Positions 47,907 through 57,035 of a stretch of DNA of 64,000 nucleotides are shown here, piece by piece. Both the position numbers and the translations under genes were made by a program. Below the pieces are notes generated by a model, which ran no database searches, had not been told where the DNA came from, and saw only the letters and a list, made by a program, of their open reading frames with translations. The DNA is taken from positions 36,266-100,265 of the forward strand of contig CALUPT010000013.1 in NCBI GenBank assembly GCA_944322715.1, written 5' to 3'. The stretch comes from an uncultured Bacteroidales bacterium (GTDB lineage Bacteria; Bacteroidota; Bacteroidia; Bacteroidales; UBA932). Numbering within the stretch: the first letter of the stretch is position 1; every line of letters starts with the position of its first letter.

Positions 47907-49103
47907 ATGAAAAGATTACTGTCGATAGCCTTGTATGTGGCGGTTTCAGTGTGTCCTGTCTTTGCCCAGCAGTCTCTCTGGGGAGGACCGAATGTCGTGT
48001 CGCCTCAGATCAACGGAGACAATACGGTGACATTCAGACTCTTTGCTCCGGAAGCAGGATCCGTGCAGGTGACAGGGGACTGTATCGCGGAGAGGCCGGT
48101 GAGCATGCCGGATGGCAGCACGGTGAATGTCCGGACGGCGGATATGGCACGCAATGCCGACGGAGTGTGGGAATATACCGTTCCGGAGCCTCTTGCCTCG
48201 GAACTCTACAGCTATAACCTGATAGTGGATGGAGTGAAGGTGACGGATCCGTCAAATGTCTATATGATAAGGGATGTGTCATCCGTGTTCAGCGTATTCA
48301 TAGTCGGCGGAGGCCAGGGAGAACTGTACAAGGTGAATGATGTCCCGCACGGGACCGTGTCGAGGATGTGGTATCACAGCGATGTCCTCGATATGGACCG
48401 CAGGCTGACTGTGTACACTCCTGCAGGCTATGAGGACAGCGGACGGAAGTATCCCGTGCTGTATCTCCTTCACGGAATGGGCGGAGATGAGGAGGCCTGG
48501 ATCTCTTTAGGACGGACGGCGCAGATATTTGACAATCTCATTGCACAAAGAAAGGCGGGGCCGATGATAGTGGTGATGCCTAACGGCAATGCGTGGCAGG
48601 ATGCAGCCCCGGGAGAATCTCCTGTAGGGATGGTTCCTCCGATGATGGACAGGCCGAGGTCGATGGAGGGCTCGTATGAGACCTCGTTCCCGGAGATCGT
48701 GTCATTCATTGACAGCCATTTCCGGACGGTTGCAAAGAAATCGGGGCGCGCTGTCGCAGGTCTCTCGATGGGAGGGTTCCACTCCCTGCATCTCTCGTGC
48801 TATTATCCCGATATGTTTGACTATGTAGGGCTTTTCTCTGCCGCCATCTGGCCTCGTGAGGGGCTCGACACTCCGGTCTACAGGGATGTGGACAGACAGA
48901 TAGCCGTACAGTTCTCGAAAGGGGTCGCCCTGTATTATATCGCCATAGGAGACCGGGATTTCCTGTATGAGGACAACTGCCGTTACAGGGAGTTCCTCGA
49001 CAGGAACGGATATCCGTATGAATATGTCGAGACTGGAGAGGGGCATATCTGGAAAAACTGGAGGATATATCTTTCGGATTTCGCACCGAGACTGTTCAGA
49101 TGA
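47907..49103 (+). CDS. Secreted alpha/beta-hydrolase esterase with N-terminal Ig-like domain
   Basis: A 398-residue protein with a signal peptide ending SVCPVFAQ. The first ~120 residues form an early-set/CBM48-like domain (NTVTFRLFAPEAGSVQVTGD). The rest is an esterase D-like (PF00756) fold: YPVLYLLHGMGGDEEAW, MIVVMPNGNAW, and the nucleophile elbow GLSMGGFHSLHLS. A final His is in GEGHIWKNWR. Such enzymes are usually feruloyl or acetyl-xylan esterases in plant-polysaccharide breakdown; the true substrate is unknown. Confidence 0.85.
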   Translation: MKRLLSIALYVAVSVCPVFAQQSLWGGPNVVSPQINGDNTVTFRLFAPEAGSVQVTGDCIAERPVSMPDGSTVNVRTADMARNADGVWEYTVPEPLASELYSYNLIVDGVKVTDPSNVYMIRDVSSVFSVFIVGGGQGELYKVNDVPHGTVSRMWYHSDVLDMDRRLTVYTPAGYEDSGRKYPVLYLLHGMGGDEEAWISLGRTAQIFDNLIAQRKAGPMIVVMPNGNAWQDAAPGESPVGMVPPMMDRPRSMEGSYETSFPEIVSFIDSHFRTVAKKSGRAVAGLSMGGFHSLHLSCYYPDMFDYVGLFSAAIWPREGLDTPVYRDVDRQIAVQFSKGVALYYIAIGDRDFLYEDNCRYREFLDRNGYPYEYVETGEGHIWKNWRIYLSDFAPRLFR

Positions 49104-49235
49104 CGCATATTTGTCTTCTGATTGCCTGACAGGGTTCTATGGCAGCCAGGGAAATGCGAAAGGGACCCAAAAGGAATTTTCCCTCTTTGAGAATCGAATA
49201 TTCGGAACCGGACTCCATCATGAGTACGAATACAA

Positions 49236-49267
49236 AGAGGGCGAGTCTGACTTTTGACCCGCCCTCT
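49236..49267 (-). terminator. Hairpin between esterase and acyl-CoA dehydrogenase genes
   Basis: AGAGGGCG (49236-49243) pairs with CGCCCTCT (49260-49267) around a 16-nt loop. On the minus strand it is followed by only a short T stretch, so terminator strength is uncertain. It lies 22 bp after the stop of the acyl-CoA dehydrogenase. Confidence 0.5.
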
Positions 49268-49288
49268 GCCGTATCGGTATGAGGAAGA

Positions 49289-50995
49289 CTATTTCCTGTA
49301 GCAGGAGATGTCCTCCCTGTTGAAGTTGCGTATGAAGGCGTTGTGCTTCTCGATCTCGGCTTCAGCATAGTTCACATAGACCTTTGCGGACTGTGTGAAC
49401 ATTTCCGGCGCGCTGGTCGCATCCTGGATTATGAGGTGTGACATCACGCAGTCTGCGGCCATCTCGTAAAGACGGCGGGCGATCAGGTCGTGGAGTTCCT
49501 GGTCTCCGGCTTCCTTGACAAGGTTGGTGCAGGCCTCGAACTTGTCTGTCATTGCCTTGATGCGTTCCATCAGAGGCTTCATCTCTTCAGAGCATTCTAC
49601 CTGTTCATAGTCGCGGAGAGTCGCGAGATATGAGCCGTTTGTCACATAGCGTATGGCGGCTACGGTCTGCAGCTGCGTAGTGCCTTCGTAGATGCTGGTT
49701 ATACGGGCATCGCGGTAGATACGCTGGCAGGCATATTCGAGCATGAATCCGCTTCCTCCGTGTACCTGGATGCAGTCGTATGCGTTCTGGTTTGCGTATT
49801 CCGAATTCATTCCCTTTGCAAGAGGAGTGAAGGCGTCTGCGAGCTTTGCGTATTTCTTCTGCTCCTGGCGCTCCTCAGGTGTCAGCTTGCGCTCGCGTGC
49901 GATGTCATCCAAAGCCTTGTAGATATCCACATAGCGTGAAGTCTGGTAGAGGAGTGCGCGCCCTGCATCCAGCTTCGCCTTGATTGTCGAGAGCATGTCG
50001 TAGACTGCAGGGAACTCTATGATTGCCTTGCCGAACTGCTTGCGGTCCTTTGCGTATGCAAGAGCCTCGTTGTATGCAGCCTGGCTGAGTCCTACGCTCT
50101 GTGCCGCTATACCGAGGCGGGCGCCGTTCATAAGGGCCATCACATACTTGATGAGTCCGAGCCTGCGTTCTCCGCACAGTTCTGCCTTGGCATTCTTGAA
50201 GACAAGTTCGCAGGTAGGGGAGCCGTGGATACCGAGTTTGTTCTCGATACGGCGCACGTTCACTCCGCCGTCCCTCTTGTCATAGATGAACATGGAAAGT
50301 CCTCGTCCATCTTTCGTGCCTTCCTCGGAGCGGGCGAGTACGAGGTGCAGGTCTGCATCACCGTTGGTGATGAACCGTTTCACCCCGTTGAGCCTCCAGC
50401 ATCCGGCTGCCTCATCGTATGTTGCCTTGAGCATTACGCTCTGCAGGTCTGATCCTGCGTCCGGCTCGGTAAGGTCCATCGACATTGTCTCTCCTGCGCA
50501 GATGCGCGGTATGAAACGGCTGTGCTGGTCTTCGTTTCCGAATTCATAGAGGGTTTCGATGCAGTCCTGAAGGGACCAGATGTTGCTGAACCCTGCATCT
50601 GCTGCCGCCACGATCTCGGCGCACATAGTATATGGAGTGATAGGGAAGTTCAGCCCTCCGAAACGTCTCGGCATAGTCATACCGTTCAGGCCTGCCTTCA
50701 CCATTGCATCCATATTCACCTTTGTGCCGCTTGCATATTCCACGCGGCCGTCGGCGCAGTGAGGACCTTCCAGATCTACACTCTCTGCGTTTGCAGCGAT
50801 GACCTCTCCGGTGATCTCTCCGGTGATTTCCAGGACCTTGTCGTATGAATCCATTGCATCCGCATAGTCCTGCGGGGCATAGTCGAACTCATCCTTGTCC
50901 CTGTAGTTGCGTTCCTTGAGTTCGCAGATGCGCTCCATCATCGGGTTGTTCATATGATAGCGCAGCTCCGGGTGTTCTGTATAGAAATTTGCCAT
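49289..50995 (-). CDS. Acyl-CoA dehydrogenase
   Basis: An FAD enzyme of 568 residues, longer than short-chain enzymes (~380) because of an added C-terminal helical domain. FPITPYTMCAEIVAAADAG, SMDLTEPDAGSDLQS, and the second ACDH signature QVHGGSGFMLEYACQRIYRDARI are clear. The catalytic base is the Glu in SIYEGTTQLQ. It is the last gene of an etfB-etfA-acd operon, so electrons go to the adjacent ETF. The chain length of the substrate is not predictable here. Confidence 0.9.
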   Translation of the reverse strand: MANFYTEHPELRYHMNNPMMERICELKERNYRDKDEFDYAPQDYADAMDSYDKVLEITGEITGEVIAANAESVDLEGPHCADGRVEYASGTKVNMDAMVKAGLNGMTMPRRFGGLNFPITPYTMCAEIVAAADAGFSNIWSLQDCIETLYEFGNEDQHSRFIPRICAGETMSMDLTEPDAGSDLQSVMLKATYDEAAGCWRLNGVKRFITNGDADLHLVLARSEEGTKDGRGLSMFIYDKRDGGVNVRRIENKLGIHGSPTCELVFKNAKAELCGERRLGLIKYVMALMNGARLGIAAQSVGLSQAAYNEALAYAKDRKQFGKAIIEFPAVYDMLSTIKAKLDAGRALLYQTSRYVDIYKALDDIARERKLTPEERQEQKKYAKLADAFTPLAKGMNSEYANQNAYDCIQVHGGSGFMLEYACQRIYRDARITSIYEGTTQLQTVAAIRYVTNGSYLATLRDYEQVECSEEMKPLMERIKAMTDKFEACTNLVKEAGDQELHDLIARRLYEMAADCVMSHLIIQDATSAPEMFTQSAKVYVNYAEAEIEKHNAFIRNFNREDISCYRK

Positions 50996-51000
50996 ATCTA

Positions 51001-52020
51001 CTATTTGCTGTGGGATTTGTAATACTTGATCATCTTTGGAATCACTTCCTCGACTGTACCGTTGATGACATAGTCGGCTATAGCGTTTATAGGGGCGTTC
51101 TCATCGCTGTTGATCGAAATGATGATGCTGCTCTCCTGCATTCCGGCTATATGCTGGATCTGTCCGCTGATGCCGCAGGCGATATAGAGCTTCGGGCGTA
51201 CGGTCACTCCGGTCTGGCCGATCTGCCTGTCGTGGTCTGCGAATCCGGCATCGACGGCCGCACGGCTGGCGCCGACTTCGGCGTGAAGTTCCTTGGCCAG
51301 TTCGAACAGCATGTCGAATCCTTCCCTGGAGCCCATTCCGTATCCTCCGGCGACGACTATTGAAGCCCCTTTCAGATTGTGCTTTGCCTTCTCGACATGG
51401 CGGTCGATCACCTTTACGACATAGTCTGTCTCATGGACATATTTCGCCACATCGTGGTTGATCACCTCTCCCTTGTAGTTCTCGTCCAGAATCTCCTTTT
51501 TCATTACGCCCTCGCGCACGGTGGCCATCTGCGGACGGTGCTCAGGGTTGACGATAGTCGCGACGATATTTCCTCCGAATGCAGGACGTATCTGGTAGAG
51601 AAGGTTCTCATACACCTTGCCGGCCTTCTTGTCCTCGTGGTCTCCGATTTCCAGCGCGGTGCAGTCTGCCGTCAGTCCGCTGGTGAGCGCTGAAGATACA
51701 CGCGGTCCGAGGTCCCGTCCGATCACGGTCGCTCCCATCAGGCAGATCTGAGGTTTCTCTTCCTTGAACAGGTTGATGAGAATGGATGAGTGCGGCAGTG
51801 ATGTATAAGGGAACAGTCCCTCTGCATCGAAAATGTGCAGCCTGTCCACTCCGTAAGGCATCACTTGCTTCTCGATATCTGCAAGTCCGTGCCCGGCGGC
51901 GATGGCTTCAAGCCGGCAGCCGAGCCGGTCGGCCAGCTTGCGGCCCTTGGTCAGCAGTTCCAGGCTGACATCGGCAACGGTAGTGCCTTCTATTTCAAGA
52001 TATACGAATACGTTGTTCAT
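51001..52020 (-). CDS. etfA: Electron transfer flavoprotein alpha subunit
   Basis: Carries FAD and accepts electrons from the acyl-CoA dehydrogenase. It has 339 residues. The C-terminal FAD domain shows VVAGGYGMGSREGFDMLFELA, GASRAAVDAGF, QIGQTGVTVRPKLYIACGISG, and IQHIAGMQESSIIISINSDENAPI. It lies 10 bp after etfB and 5 bp before acd, so translation is probably coupled. Confidence 0.94.
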   Translation of the reverse strand: MNNVFVYLEIEGTTVADVSLELLTKGRKLADRLGCRLEAIAAGHGLADIEKQVMPYGVDRLHIFDAEGLFPYTSLPHSSILINLFKEEKPQICLMGATVIGRDLGPRVSSALTSGLTADCTALEIGDHEDKKAGKVYENLLYQIRPAFGGNIVATIVNPEHRPQMATVREGVMKKEILDENYKGEVINHDVAKYVHETDYVVKVIDRHVEKAKHNLKGASIVVAGGYGMGSREGFDMLFELAKELHAEVGASRAAVDAGFADHDRQIGQTGVTVRPKLYIACGISGQIQHIAGMQESSIIISINSDENAPINAIADYVINGTVEEVIPKMIKYYKSHSK

Positions 52021-52030
52021 AGCTTCTCTC

Positions 52031-52924
52031 TTATCCTATCGTGTGGTTTGCCAAAAGTTCTACAATCAGTTCTTCAACATCCTTGTCGCTGCCGGTGAGT
52101 GTCTTGCTCTCCTTGGCCTGGAACGATATGTTCTGGATAGCCTTCACCTTCGTCGGCGAGCCGCTGAGCCCGCACTGGGCGAGGTCGGCATCGACATCTG
52201 CTGCGCTCCATTCGGTGATGTTGAGGTACGGCCGCTCCGCATACAGGTCTGAATACGGAAGTTCCGCACCATCCTTGGTTGCCGCCGCCTTCTCCTGCGC
52301 TCCGAGTGCACGTTTGTATTTCTGCACCAGTTTCGCATTGCGCGGACGGCATGGCGCTGCGCTTCCGTTCACGGTGATTACAAGAGGAAGAGGCGCGGTG
52401 ACGGTCTCCACGCCTCCATCAATGTGGCGCTTGATCGTGATTTTCCTGCCGGCTTCATCCACATCCAGTATCTCCTCTGCGTATGTCACCTGCGCAAGTC
52501 CGAGTTTCTCGGCGACCTGGGGACCTACCTGGGCGGTATCTCCGTCGATAGCCTGACGTCCTCCGATGATGAGGTCATATTCCCCGATCTTGCGGATAGC
52601 CGTTGCCAGGGCGTATGATGTCGCCAGAGTGTCTGCTCCGGCAAATGCGCGGTCTGTAAGAAGGTATCCTCCATCGGCTCCGCGGTACAGCCCTTCACGT
52701 ATGATTTCCGCTGCACGGCCTGGCCCCATTGTCAGCATGGTGACTGTCGAGCCCGGGTGTGTCTCTTTCAGCCTGAGGGCCTGCTCCAGTGCGTTGAGGT
52801 CTTCAGGGTTGAAGATGGCAGGAAGCGCCGCACGGTTGATGGTGCCGTCGGCTGTCATGGCATCTTTCCCGACGTTGCGGGTGTCGGGAACCTGTTTTGC
52901 CAGTACTACGATTTTCAAACTCAT
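52031..52924 (-). CDS. etfB: Electron transfer flavoprotein beta subunit
   Basis: Forms the heterodimer with EtfA and binds AMP or FAD. It has 297 residues. It begins MSLKIVVLAKQVPDTRNVG; NPEDLNALEQALRLKE and LTMGPGRAAEIIREGLYRGADGG are family motifs, as is IIGGRQAIDGDTAQVGPQVA near residue 120. First gene of the operon. The end of the protein is longer than in classic human ETF-beta, which would suit the bifurcating-type ETF family, but this needs phylogeny. Confidence 0.92.
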   Translation of the reverse strand: MSLKIVVLAKQVPDTRNVGKDAMTADGTINRAALPAIFNPEDLNALEQALRLKETHPGSTVTMLTMGPGRAAEIIREGLYRGADGGYLLTDRAFAGADTLATSYALATAIRKIGEYDLIIGGRQAIDGDTAQVGPQVAEKLGLAQVTYAEEILDVDEAGRKITIKRHIDGGVETVTAPLPLVITVNGSAAPCRPRNAKLVQKYKRALGAQEKAAATKDGAELPYSDLYAERPYLNITEWSAADVDADLAQCGLSGSPTKVKAIQNISFQAKESKTLTGSDKDVEELIVELLANHTIG

Positions 52925-53020
52925 ATTATTGTACTTAATATTATAAATAGTTGACTTCCAATGGGAATAGCTTGTGTGTCAGTCTCGTTCCAGACTGGCG
53001 GCCATCCGGCAACAATCCTG

Positions 53021-53028
53021 CAAATGTA
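53021..53028 (-). promoter_or_regulatory. Probable -7 box of the etfBA-acd operon
   Basis: The minus strand reads TACATTTG, matching TAnnTTTG, about 97 bp before the etfB start. Confidence 0.45.
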
Positions 53029-53100
53029 CAAAAATCCGTGAGATATCCGCCGAAAAATCGGTATCTTTAATATAATGATTCCGAAAACTTGCTATCTTTA

Positions 53101-53108
53101 TACCTTTG
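53101..53108 (+). promoter_or_regulatory. Probable -7 box of the GH78 gene
   Basis: TACCTTTG matches TAnnTTTG, about 30 bp before the start codon at 53139. Confidence 0.5.
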
Positions 53109-53138
53109 AAAACTTAAACAACCATTCATCCGTAGCCC

Positions 53139-55703
53139 ATGAAATATTCTTCCATCCTGATTTTCCCGGCAGTGCTTGTGCCGCTTTTGGCCGTCTCCTG
53201 CGGCGGTCATGCCGATGTGGAACTGACTGAACCTCTTGATGATTCTGTCTGGGAGCACTCCAGCTGGATTTCCGTGGTGGATGCTCCTGTCATTACAGGC
53301 CCGATAGGTGCAGGGGAGCGGGCGGCGGATGGCGCAAGCTGGTTCGTCGCCGAGGTGAGCCCTTCCCGCAAGGTCGAGTCTGCCAGATGGATGACTACCG
53401 GTCTCGGTGTCTATCAGCTGTATGTCAACGGAGAGCTGATAGGACGGGAGGTGCTCAAGCCCGGGTTCACTCATTTCAGGAAAACGAAGATTGCATATAC
53501 ATACGACATTACGGACATTCTCCGTAAGAACAATGTTCTGGCGGCACAGGTGACTCCAGGCTGGTGGGCGGACAAGATCGTGTCTGCCGGCCCTGTCGGG
53601 ATGAACGGCAGGAAGTGTGCATTCCGGGCTGTCCTGGAACTTGAATATACCGATGGAAGCAGGGAGTATTTCGGCACCGACACCCTGAACTGGAAGGCAG
53701 GAATCGCAGGACCCGTGAAGCATGCGGCGATTTTTGATGGCGAGGAGTACGATGCGCGCGAGCCGCTCGGATTTCTCTCTCCGGAGAAGCTTTCGTCTCC
53801 GGAAGTCAATACCGAATTCAACGGAGAGATCGTCCCGACGGAAGGGGCGGAGATATATCACAGGTACGACCTGGCCCTGAAGCCGGTCAGGGCATACGTG
53901 TGGAAGGATGTCGAGGGCGGAAGCCCCGGTGAGGCCGGCAGGGTCGTGATAGAAAGGGAATATAAGGACGGGGATATCATCCGGCTCTCCAGAGGGGAGA
54001 ACCTTGTGGTGGATTTCGGACAGAACTGTGCAGCCGTGCCTTCCTTCATATTCAAGGCGGATGAGGGCGTTACCCTGACATGCCTGCCTGCGGAGATGCT
54101 CAATGACGGAAACGGTGCCGGGTCACGCGGGATGGATGGCCCGGAAGGCAGTATCCACAGGCGCAACCTGCGTACCCATGATACCGGCATAAGGCTCGAC
54201 TATACTTTCGCCGGATCAGGTGGATATGAGTCATATATGCCGATGTGCACCTTCTTCGGCTATCGGTTCATCAATCTTTCGGCCGATGGGGATGTAAGTT
54301 TCAGAAGCATCAGGTCGATACCGGTGTCTTCCATTGCAGAGGAACTTGAAACCGGGGTGATCACTACCGGGAATGATATGATCAACAAACTGATCTCCAA
54401 TACTGTATGGGGGCAGAGGTCAAACTACCTGTCTGTCCCTACAGACTGCCCGCAGAGGGATGAACGTCTCGGATGGACGGCCGATACCCAGGTGTTTGCC
54501 GAGACTGGTACGTTCTTCGCCTCGACCCGGAGGTTCTTCCACAAATGGATGCGTGATATGCGCGATACCCAGAGCCCTTTAGGAGGCTTCCCGGGAGTCG
54601 CACCGTATGCCCAGTACGGCAGCGGGGAGCACGAAATGATGAGATGCGGCTGGGCGGATGCCGGGATCATTGTCCCGTGGACAGTCTGGAAGCAGTACGG
54701 TGACACGGATATCATAGAGGAGAACTGGGAGGCGATGGAGAAATTCATGGACCATATAGCGGAGACGAAATACCGCCACAGCCTGCATTCGGAGGAGAAC
54801 GGCAACTACCAGTGGGCGGACTGGCTGAGTTACGAACCTCTTGAAAGCTGCAGCGGCCGGCATATGGGTGCAGATGGCAGGATTCTTCCGGAGGCTCTCA
54901 AATATTGGGATTTTCTCTGCGGCTCCTATTGGGCTATCGATGCGGGGATGATGCGTGACATGGCGGCTGCGACAGGCCGGGATGTCGCGAAGTACGAGAC
55001 TATGTATCAGAATGCCAGGGACTATCTCAGGGAGACTTTCCTTGATGAGGACGGCAGATTCAAGGTCGGGATTCTCAATACAATGCAGACTCCGGCTCTC
55101 TTCGCCCTCAAAAACAATCTTCTGGAAGGTGAGGCGAAGGCATCGGTGATACGGTGTCTGAGGGAGAATTTTGCAGACCATGACGGCTGTCTCCAGACAG
55201 GTTTTCTGGGTACTTCCATACTTATGCAGACACTTACCGACAACGGGATGGCCGATGTCGCATACGACCTGCTTTTCCAGCGCAGGAATCCGAGCTGGCT
55301 CTATTCGGTAGACAACGGTGCGACTACTATCTGGGAGCGCTGGAACAGCTATACTGTCGAGAATGGTATGGGACCTAACGGGATGAACAGTTTCAACCAT
55401 TATGCGTACGGGTGTGTGTGCCAGTGGATATGGGAGACTGCTGCCGGGATATGTGCGGATCCGGCAGAACCTGGGTTCAGGCATATCATTATGAAGCCTC
55501 TGCCGGACAGACGGCTGGGCTATCTTGATGCAAGGTTCGATTCTGCTGCAGGGATGATAAGGAGTTCCTGGAAATACGAAGGTGACAGCTGGATATGGGA
55601 GTTCACCATCCCCGAAGGTTCCACTGCAAGTGTCACTTTGCCAGGCGAGACAGCCTCTTCGGAATATCAGTCAGGATCCCATACAGTAAGCATGTCTCTA
55701 TAG
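53139..55703 (+). CDS. GH78 alpha-L-rhamnosidase lipoprotein
   Basis: Cleaves terminal alpha-L-rhamnose, for example from pectin or plant glycosides. It has 854 residues, with lipobox Cys21 (LLAVSCGGH), so it is probably membrane-anchored. Beta-sandwich N-terminal domains (ARWMTTGLGVYQLYVNG) precede the (alpha/alpha)6 barrel. The GH78 active-site signature is DCPQRDERLGWTADTQVF, with the catalytic acid in RDERLGW, and GATTIWERWNSYT is the second conserved motif. It ends the normal chromosomal stretch. Confidence 0.92.
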   Translation: MKYSSILIFPAVLVPLLAVSCGGHADVELTEPLDDSVWEHSSWISVVDAPVITGPIGAGERAADGASWFVAEVSPSRKVESARWMTTGLGVYQLYVNGELIGREVLKPGFTHFRKTKIAYTYDITDILRKNNVLAAQVTPGWWADKIVSAGPVGMNGRKCAFRAVLELEYTDGSREYFGTDTLNWKAGIAGPVKHAAIFDGEEYDAREPLGFLSPEKLSSPEVNTEFNGEIVPTEGAEIYHRYDLALKPVRAYVWKDVEGGSPGEAGRVVIEREYKDGDIIRLSRGENLVVDFGQNCAAVPSFIFKADEGVTLTCLPAEMLNDGNGAGSRGMDGPEGSIHRRNLRTHDTGIRLDYTFAGSGGYESYMPMCTFFGYRFINLSADGDVSFRSIRSIPVSSIAEELETGVITTGNDMINKLISNTVWGQRSNYLSVPTDCPQRDERLGWTADTQVFAETGTFFASTRRFFHKWMRDMRDTQSPLGGFPGVAPYAQYGSGEHEMMRCGWADAGIIVPWTVWKQYGDTDIIEENWEAMEKFMDHIAETKYRHSLHSEENGNYQWADWLSYEPLESCSGRHMGADGRILPEALKYWDFLCGSYWAIDAGMMRDMAAATGRDVAKYETMYQNARDYLRETFLDEDGRFKVGILNTMQTPALFALKNNLLEGEAKASVIRCLRENFADHDGCLQTGFLGTSILMQTLTDNGMADVAYDLLFQRRNPSWLYSVDNGATTIWERWNSYTVENGMGPNGMNSFNHYAYGCVCQWIWETAAGICADPAEPGFRHIIMKPLPDRRLGYLDARFDSAAGMIRSSWKYEGDSWIWEFTIPEGSTASVTLPGETASSEYQSGSHTVSMSL

Positions 55704-55724
55704 CCAGTGTCTGGACACGGATAG

Positions 55725-55907
55725 TTATTCCGCTGATTTTAGTCCTTCAATAAGGCTGTCAAGGTCGGTAATGTCCACATTACCACATCCTCTGTAAAGT
55801 ATGTTTGGTTAAACTTAAATCTTTCAAAAACTGTCGTAAATATGGCTATTCCCCTTTGACGAAGTTCTGCCTTTGGAAAAATATCCTGACATAATGGATA
55901 AATAGAG
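55725..55907 (-). pseudogene. Possible degraded 3' end of an unknown gene
   Basis: Directly after the MNT stop, the minus strand can be read as SIYPLCQDIFPKAELRQ and GIAIFTTVFERFKFNQT, and then, with one base added near 55800, as ILYRGCGNVDITDLDSL and IEGLKSAE before a stop at 55725. It reads like the C-terminal tail of a real protein but has no start or intact frame. I do not recognise the family. Confidence 0.35.
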
Positions 55908-56204
55908 TTATACCAATACCCCTGTTCTCAGAATATCGGCATAAAGAGGGCTGTCATCATCCTCTGTCAGCAAAACAGGCTCTATCAGATAACTGACTTT
56001 CCTGCCCAACTTCCAAAGCAAAGGAGTATCCTCAAAATAATTGTCACTTCTCTTGGAGACCACTACGGCAATGTCTATGTCACTTTCATCAGTGAAGTTT
56101 CCCTTGCTGTATGACCCGTATAGATACAAAGCCTTTAATGGCAGATGTTCGGCTACCATTGACTTGTATTTCCTTGCTATGTCTAAAGCCTGTCCCTTAT
56201 CCAT
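55908..56204 (-). CDS. MNT-type nucleotidyltransferase, antitoxin of a HEPN/MNT pair
   Basis: A minimal nucleotidyltransferase of 98 residues. The active-site pattern is intact: LYGSYSKGNFTDESDID, i.e. GS, ten residues, then DxD. MNT proteins paired with HEPN toxins are type VII antitoxins that can AMPylate the toxin. Its ATG overlaps the 3' end of the HEPN frame by 22 bp, as expected for a two-gene operon. The HEPN partner is broken, so this antitoxin may now be an orphan. Confidence 0.8.
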   Translation of the reverse strand: MDKGQALDIARKYKSMVAEHLPLKALYLYGSYSKGNFTDESDIDIAVVVSKRSDNYFEDTPLLWKLGRKVSYLIEPVLLTEDDDSPLYADILRTGVLV

Positions 56205-56568
56205 AGTTGAAGTGCTTTTGTCTTGTCCAACAGTTCCTTGCAGTAGTCTGGAGTCAGAACTTTCATCAGTTGTTACTTATATGACGGATACCTTGCTTCA
56301 ATATTCAACGGCTCAAGTGAGTCAATGAAATCCATCTGTTCTTCCGAAAGATCGTCATAATTCCTGATTTTGCAGCAAGCCTTGACAGATGATGTATCTT
56401 CAAAGGTGGATCTTCCAATACCTTGCTCCAATAGGCTTTGAGTATCTTTTCTATAACCTGGTGGCACATAAATCCCACATAAAGGAATCTCCTTGTCTCC
56501 AGCATTGCTTGTGCAGTATCAAGGTCATAATCCGACAATTCTGCCCGATATCTAACTTTATCCACCAT
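56183..56568 (-). pseudogene. HEPN-domain toxin gene, broken by frameshift and nonsense codon
   Basis: The first frame gives MVDKVRYRAELSDYDLDTAQ, then LYVGFMCHQVIEKILKAYW, the core HEPN helix. Near 56376 an A4 run shifts the frame; one added A restores KIRNYDDLSEEQMDFIDSLE. Twelve codons later the same frame has an in-frame TAA (YPSYK-stop-QLMKVLTPDYCKELLDKTK), most simply a Glu codon changed to a stop, before ending at 56183 inside the MNT gene. Two independent lesions indicate real decay. Confidence 0.8.
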
Positions 56569-56587
56569 AAATCAACCGATTATATGG

Positions 56588-56595
56588 CAAATATA
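56588..56595 (-). promoter_or_regulatory. Probable -7 box of the HEPN/MNT operon
   Basis: The minus strand reads TATATTTG, matching TAnnTTTG, 20 bp before the HEPN start. Confidence 0.45.
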
Positions 56596-56642
56596 CATTT
56601 TTATCTTCAATCTGCATAGATGCCTCTTTTCAATGAAAAGAC

Positions 56643-56692
56643 AAAGATGTATTCACTTCTCCTTGAAATAATTCAAAAGTGAATACATCTTT
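56643..56692. repeat. 16-bp perfect inverted repeat upstream of the HEPN/MNT operon
   Basis: AAAGATGTATTCACTT (56643-56658) and AAGTGAATACATCTTT (56677-56692) are exact complements around an 18-nt loop. It may be a bidirectional terminator or protein-binding site. Confidence 0.75.
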
Positions 56693-56838
56693 CGCAAAAC
56701 TATAGGCATCCTGCCATAAATCAGCCGCCTTTACGCAGATGCCATAGAAGTGTCTTAAACAGGGGTGAAAACAGAGATAAAAGACAAAAAGAAAAGTAGC
56801 TACATTTCTGTAACTGCTTGAAATTCAATTATTTAACT

Positions 56839-56854
56839 TGTGATCCGGTTGGGA
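56839..56854. repeat. Direct repeat copy 1, tRNA 3'-end-like (possible att site)
   Basis: TGTGATCCGGTTGGGA is repeated exactly at 57036. The reverse complement, TCCCAACCGGATCACA, looks like the T-arm and acceptor end of a tRNA; this copy also extends two bases further (TT), as a tRNA would. Confidence 0.55.
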
Positions 56855-56856
56855 TT

Positions 56857-56877
56857 AAGCCTCGGAGAGGCTTTTTC
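56857..56877 (+). terminator. Short intrinsic terminator beside att-like repeat
   Basis: AAGCCTC (56857-56863), GGA loop, GAGGCTT (56867-56873), then a T run. A compact terminator that follows directly on direct-repeat copy 1. Confidence 0.65.
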
Positions 56878-57035
56878 CCTGTCCCCGCGCCACGGGCGAT
56901 CTTACATGACGACACATGATGTGCCAGGCTGCGCCTGTCTTTTCCTTCCGTAACTTCCAGTCCCTGAGCAAGCTCCTGTCCTGTCCGTTACGATACGGAA
57001 AACGCCTGACATAAGTCAGGCGCATCATGTTTTCA

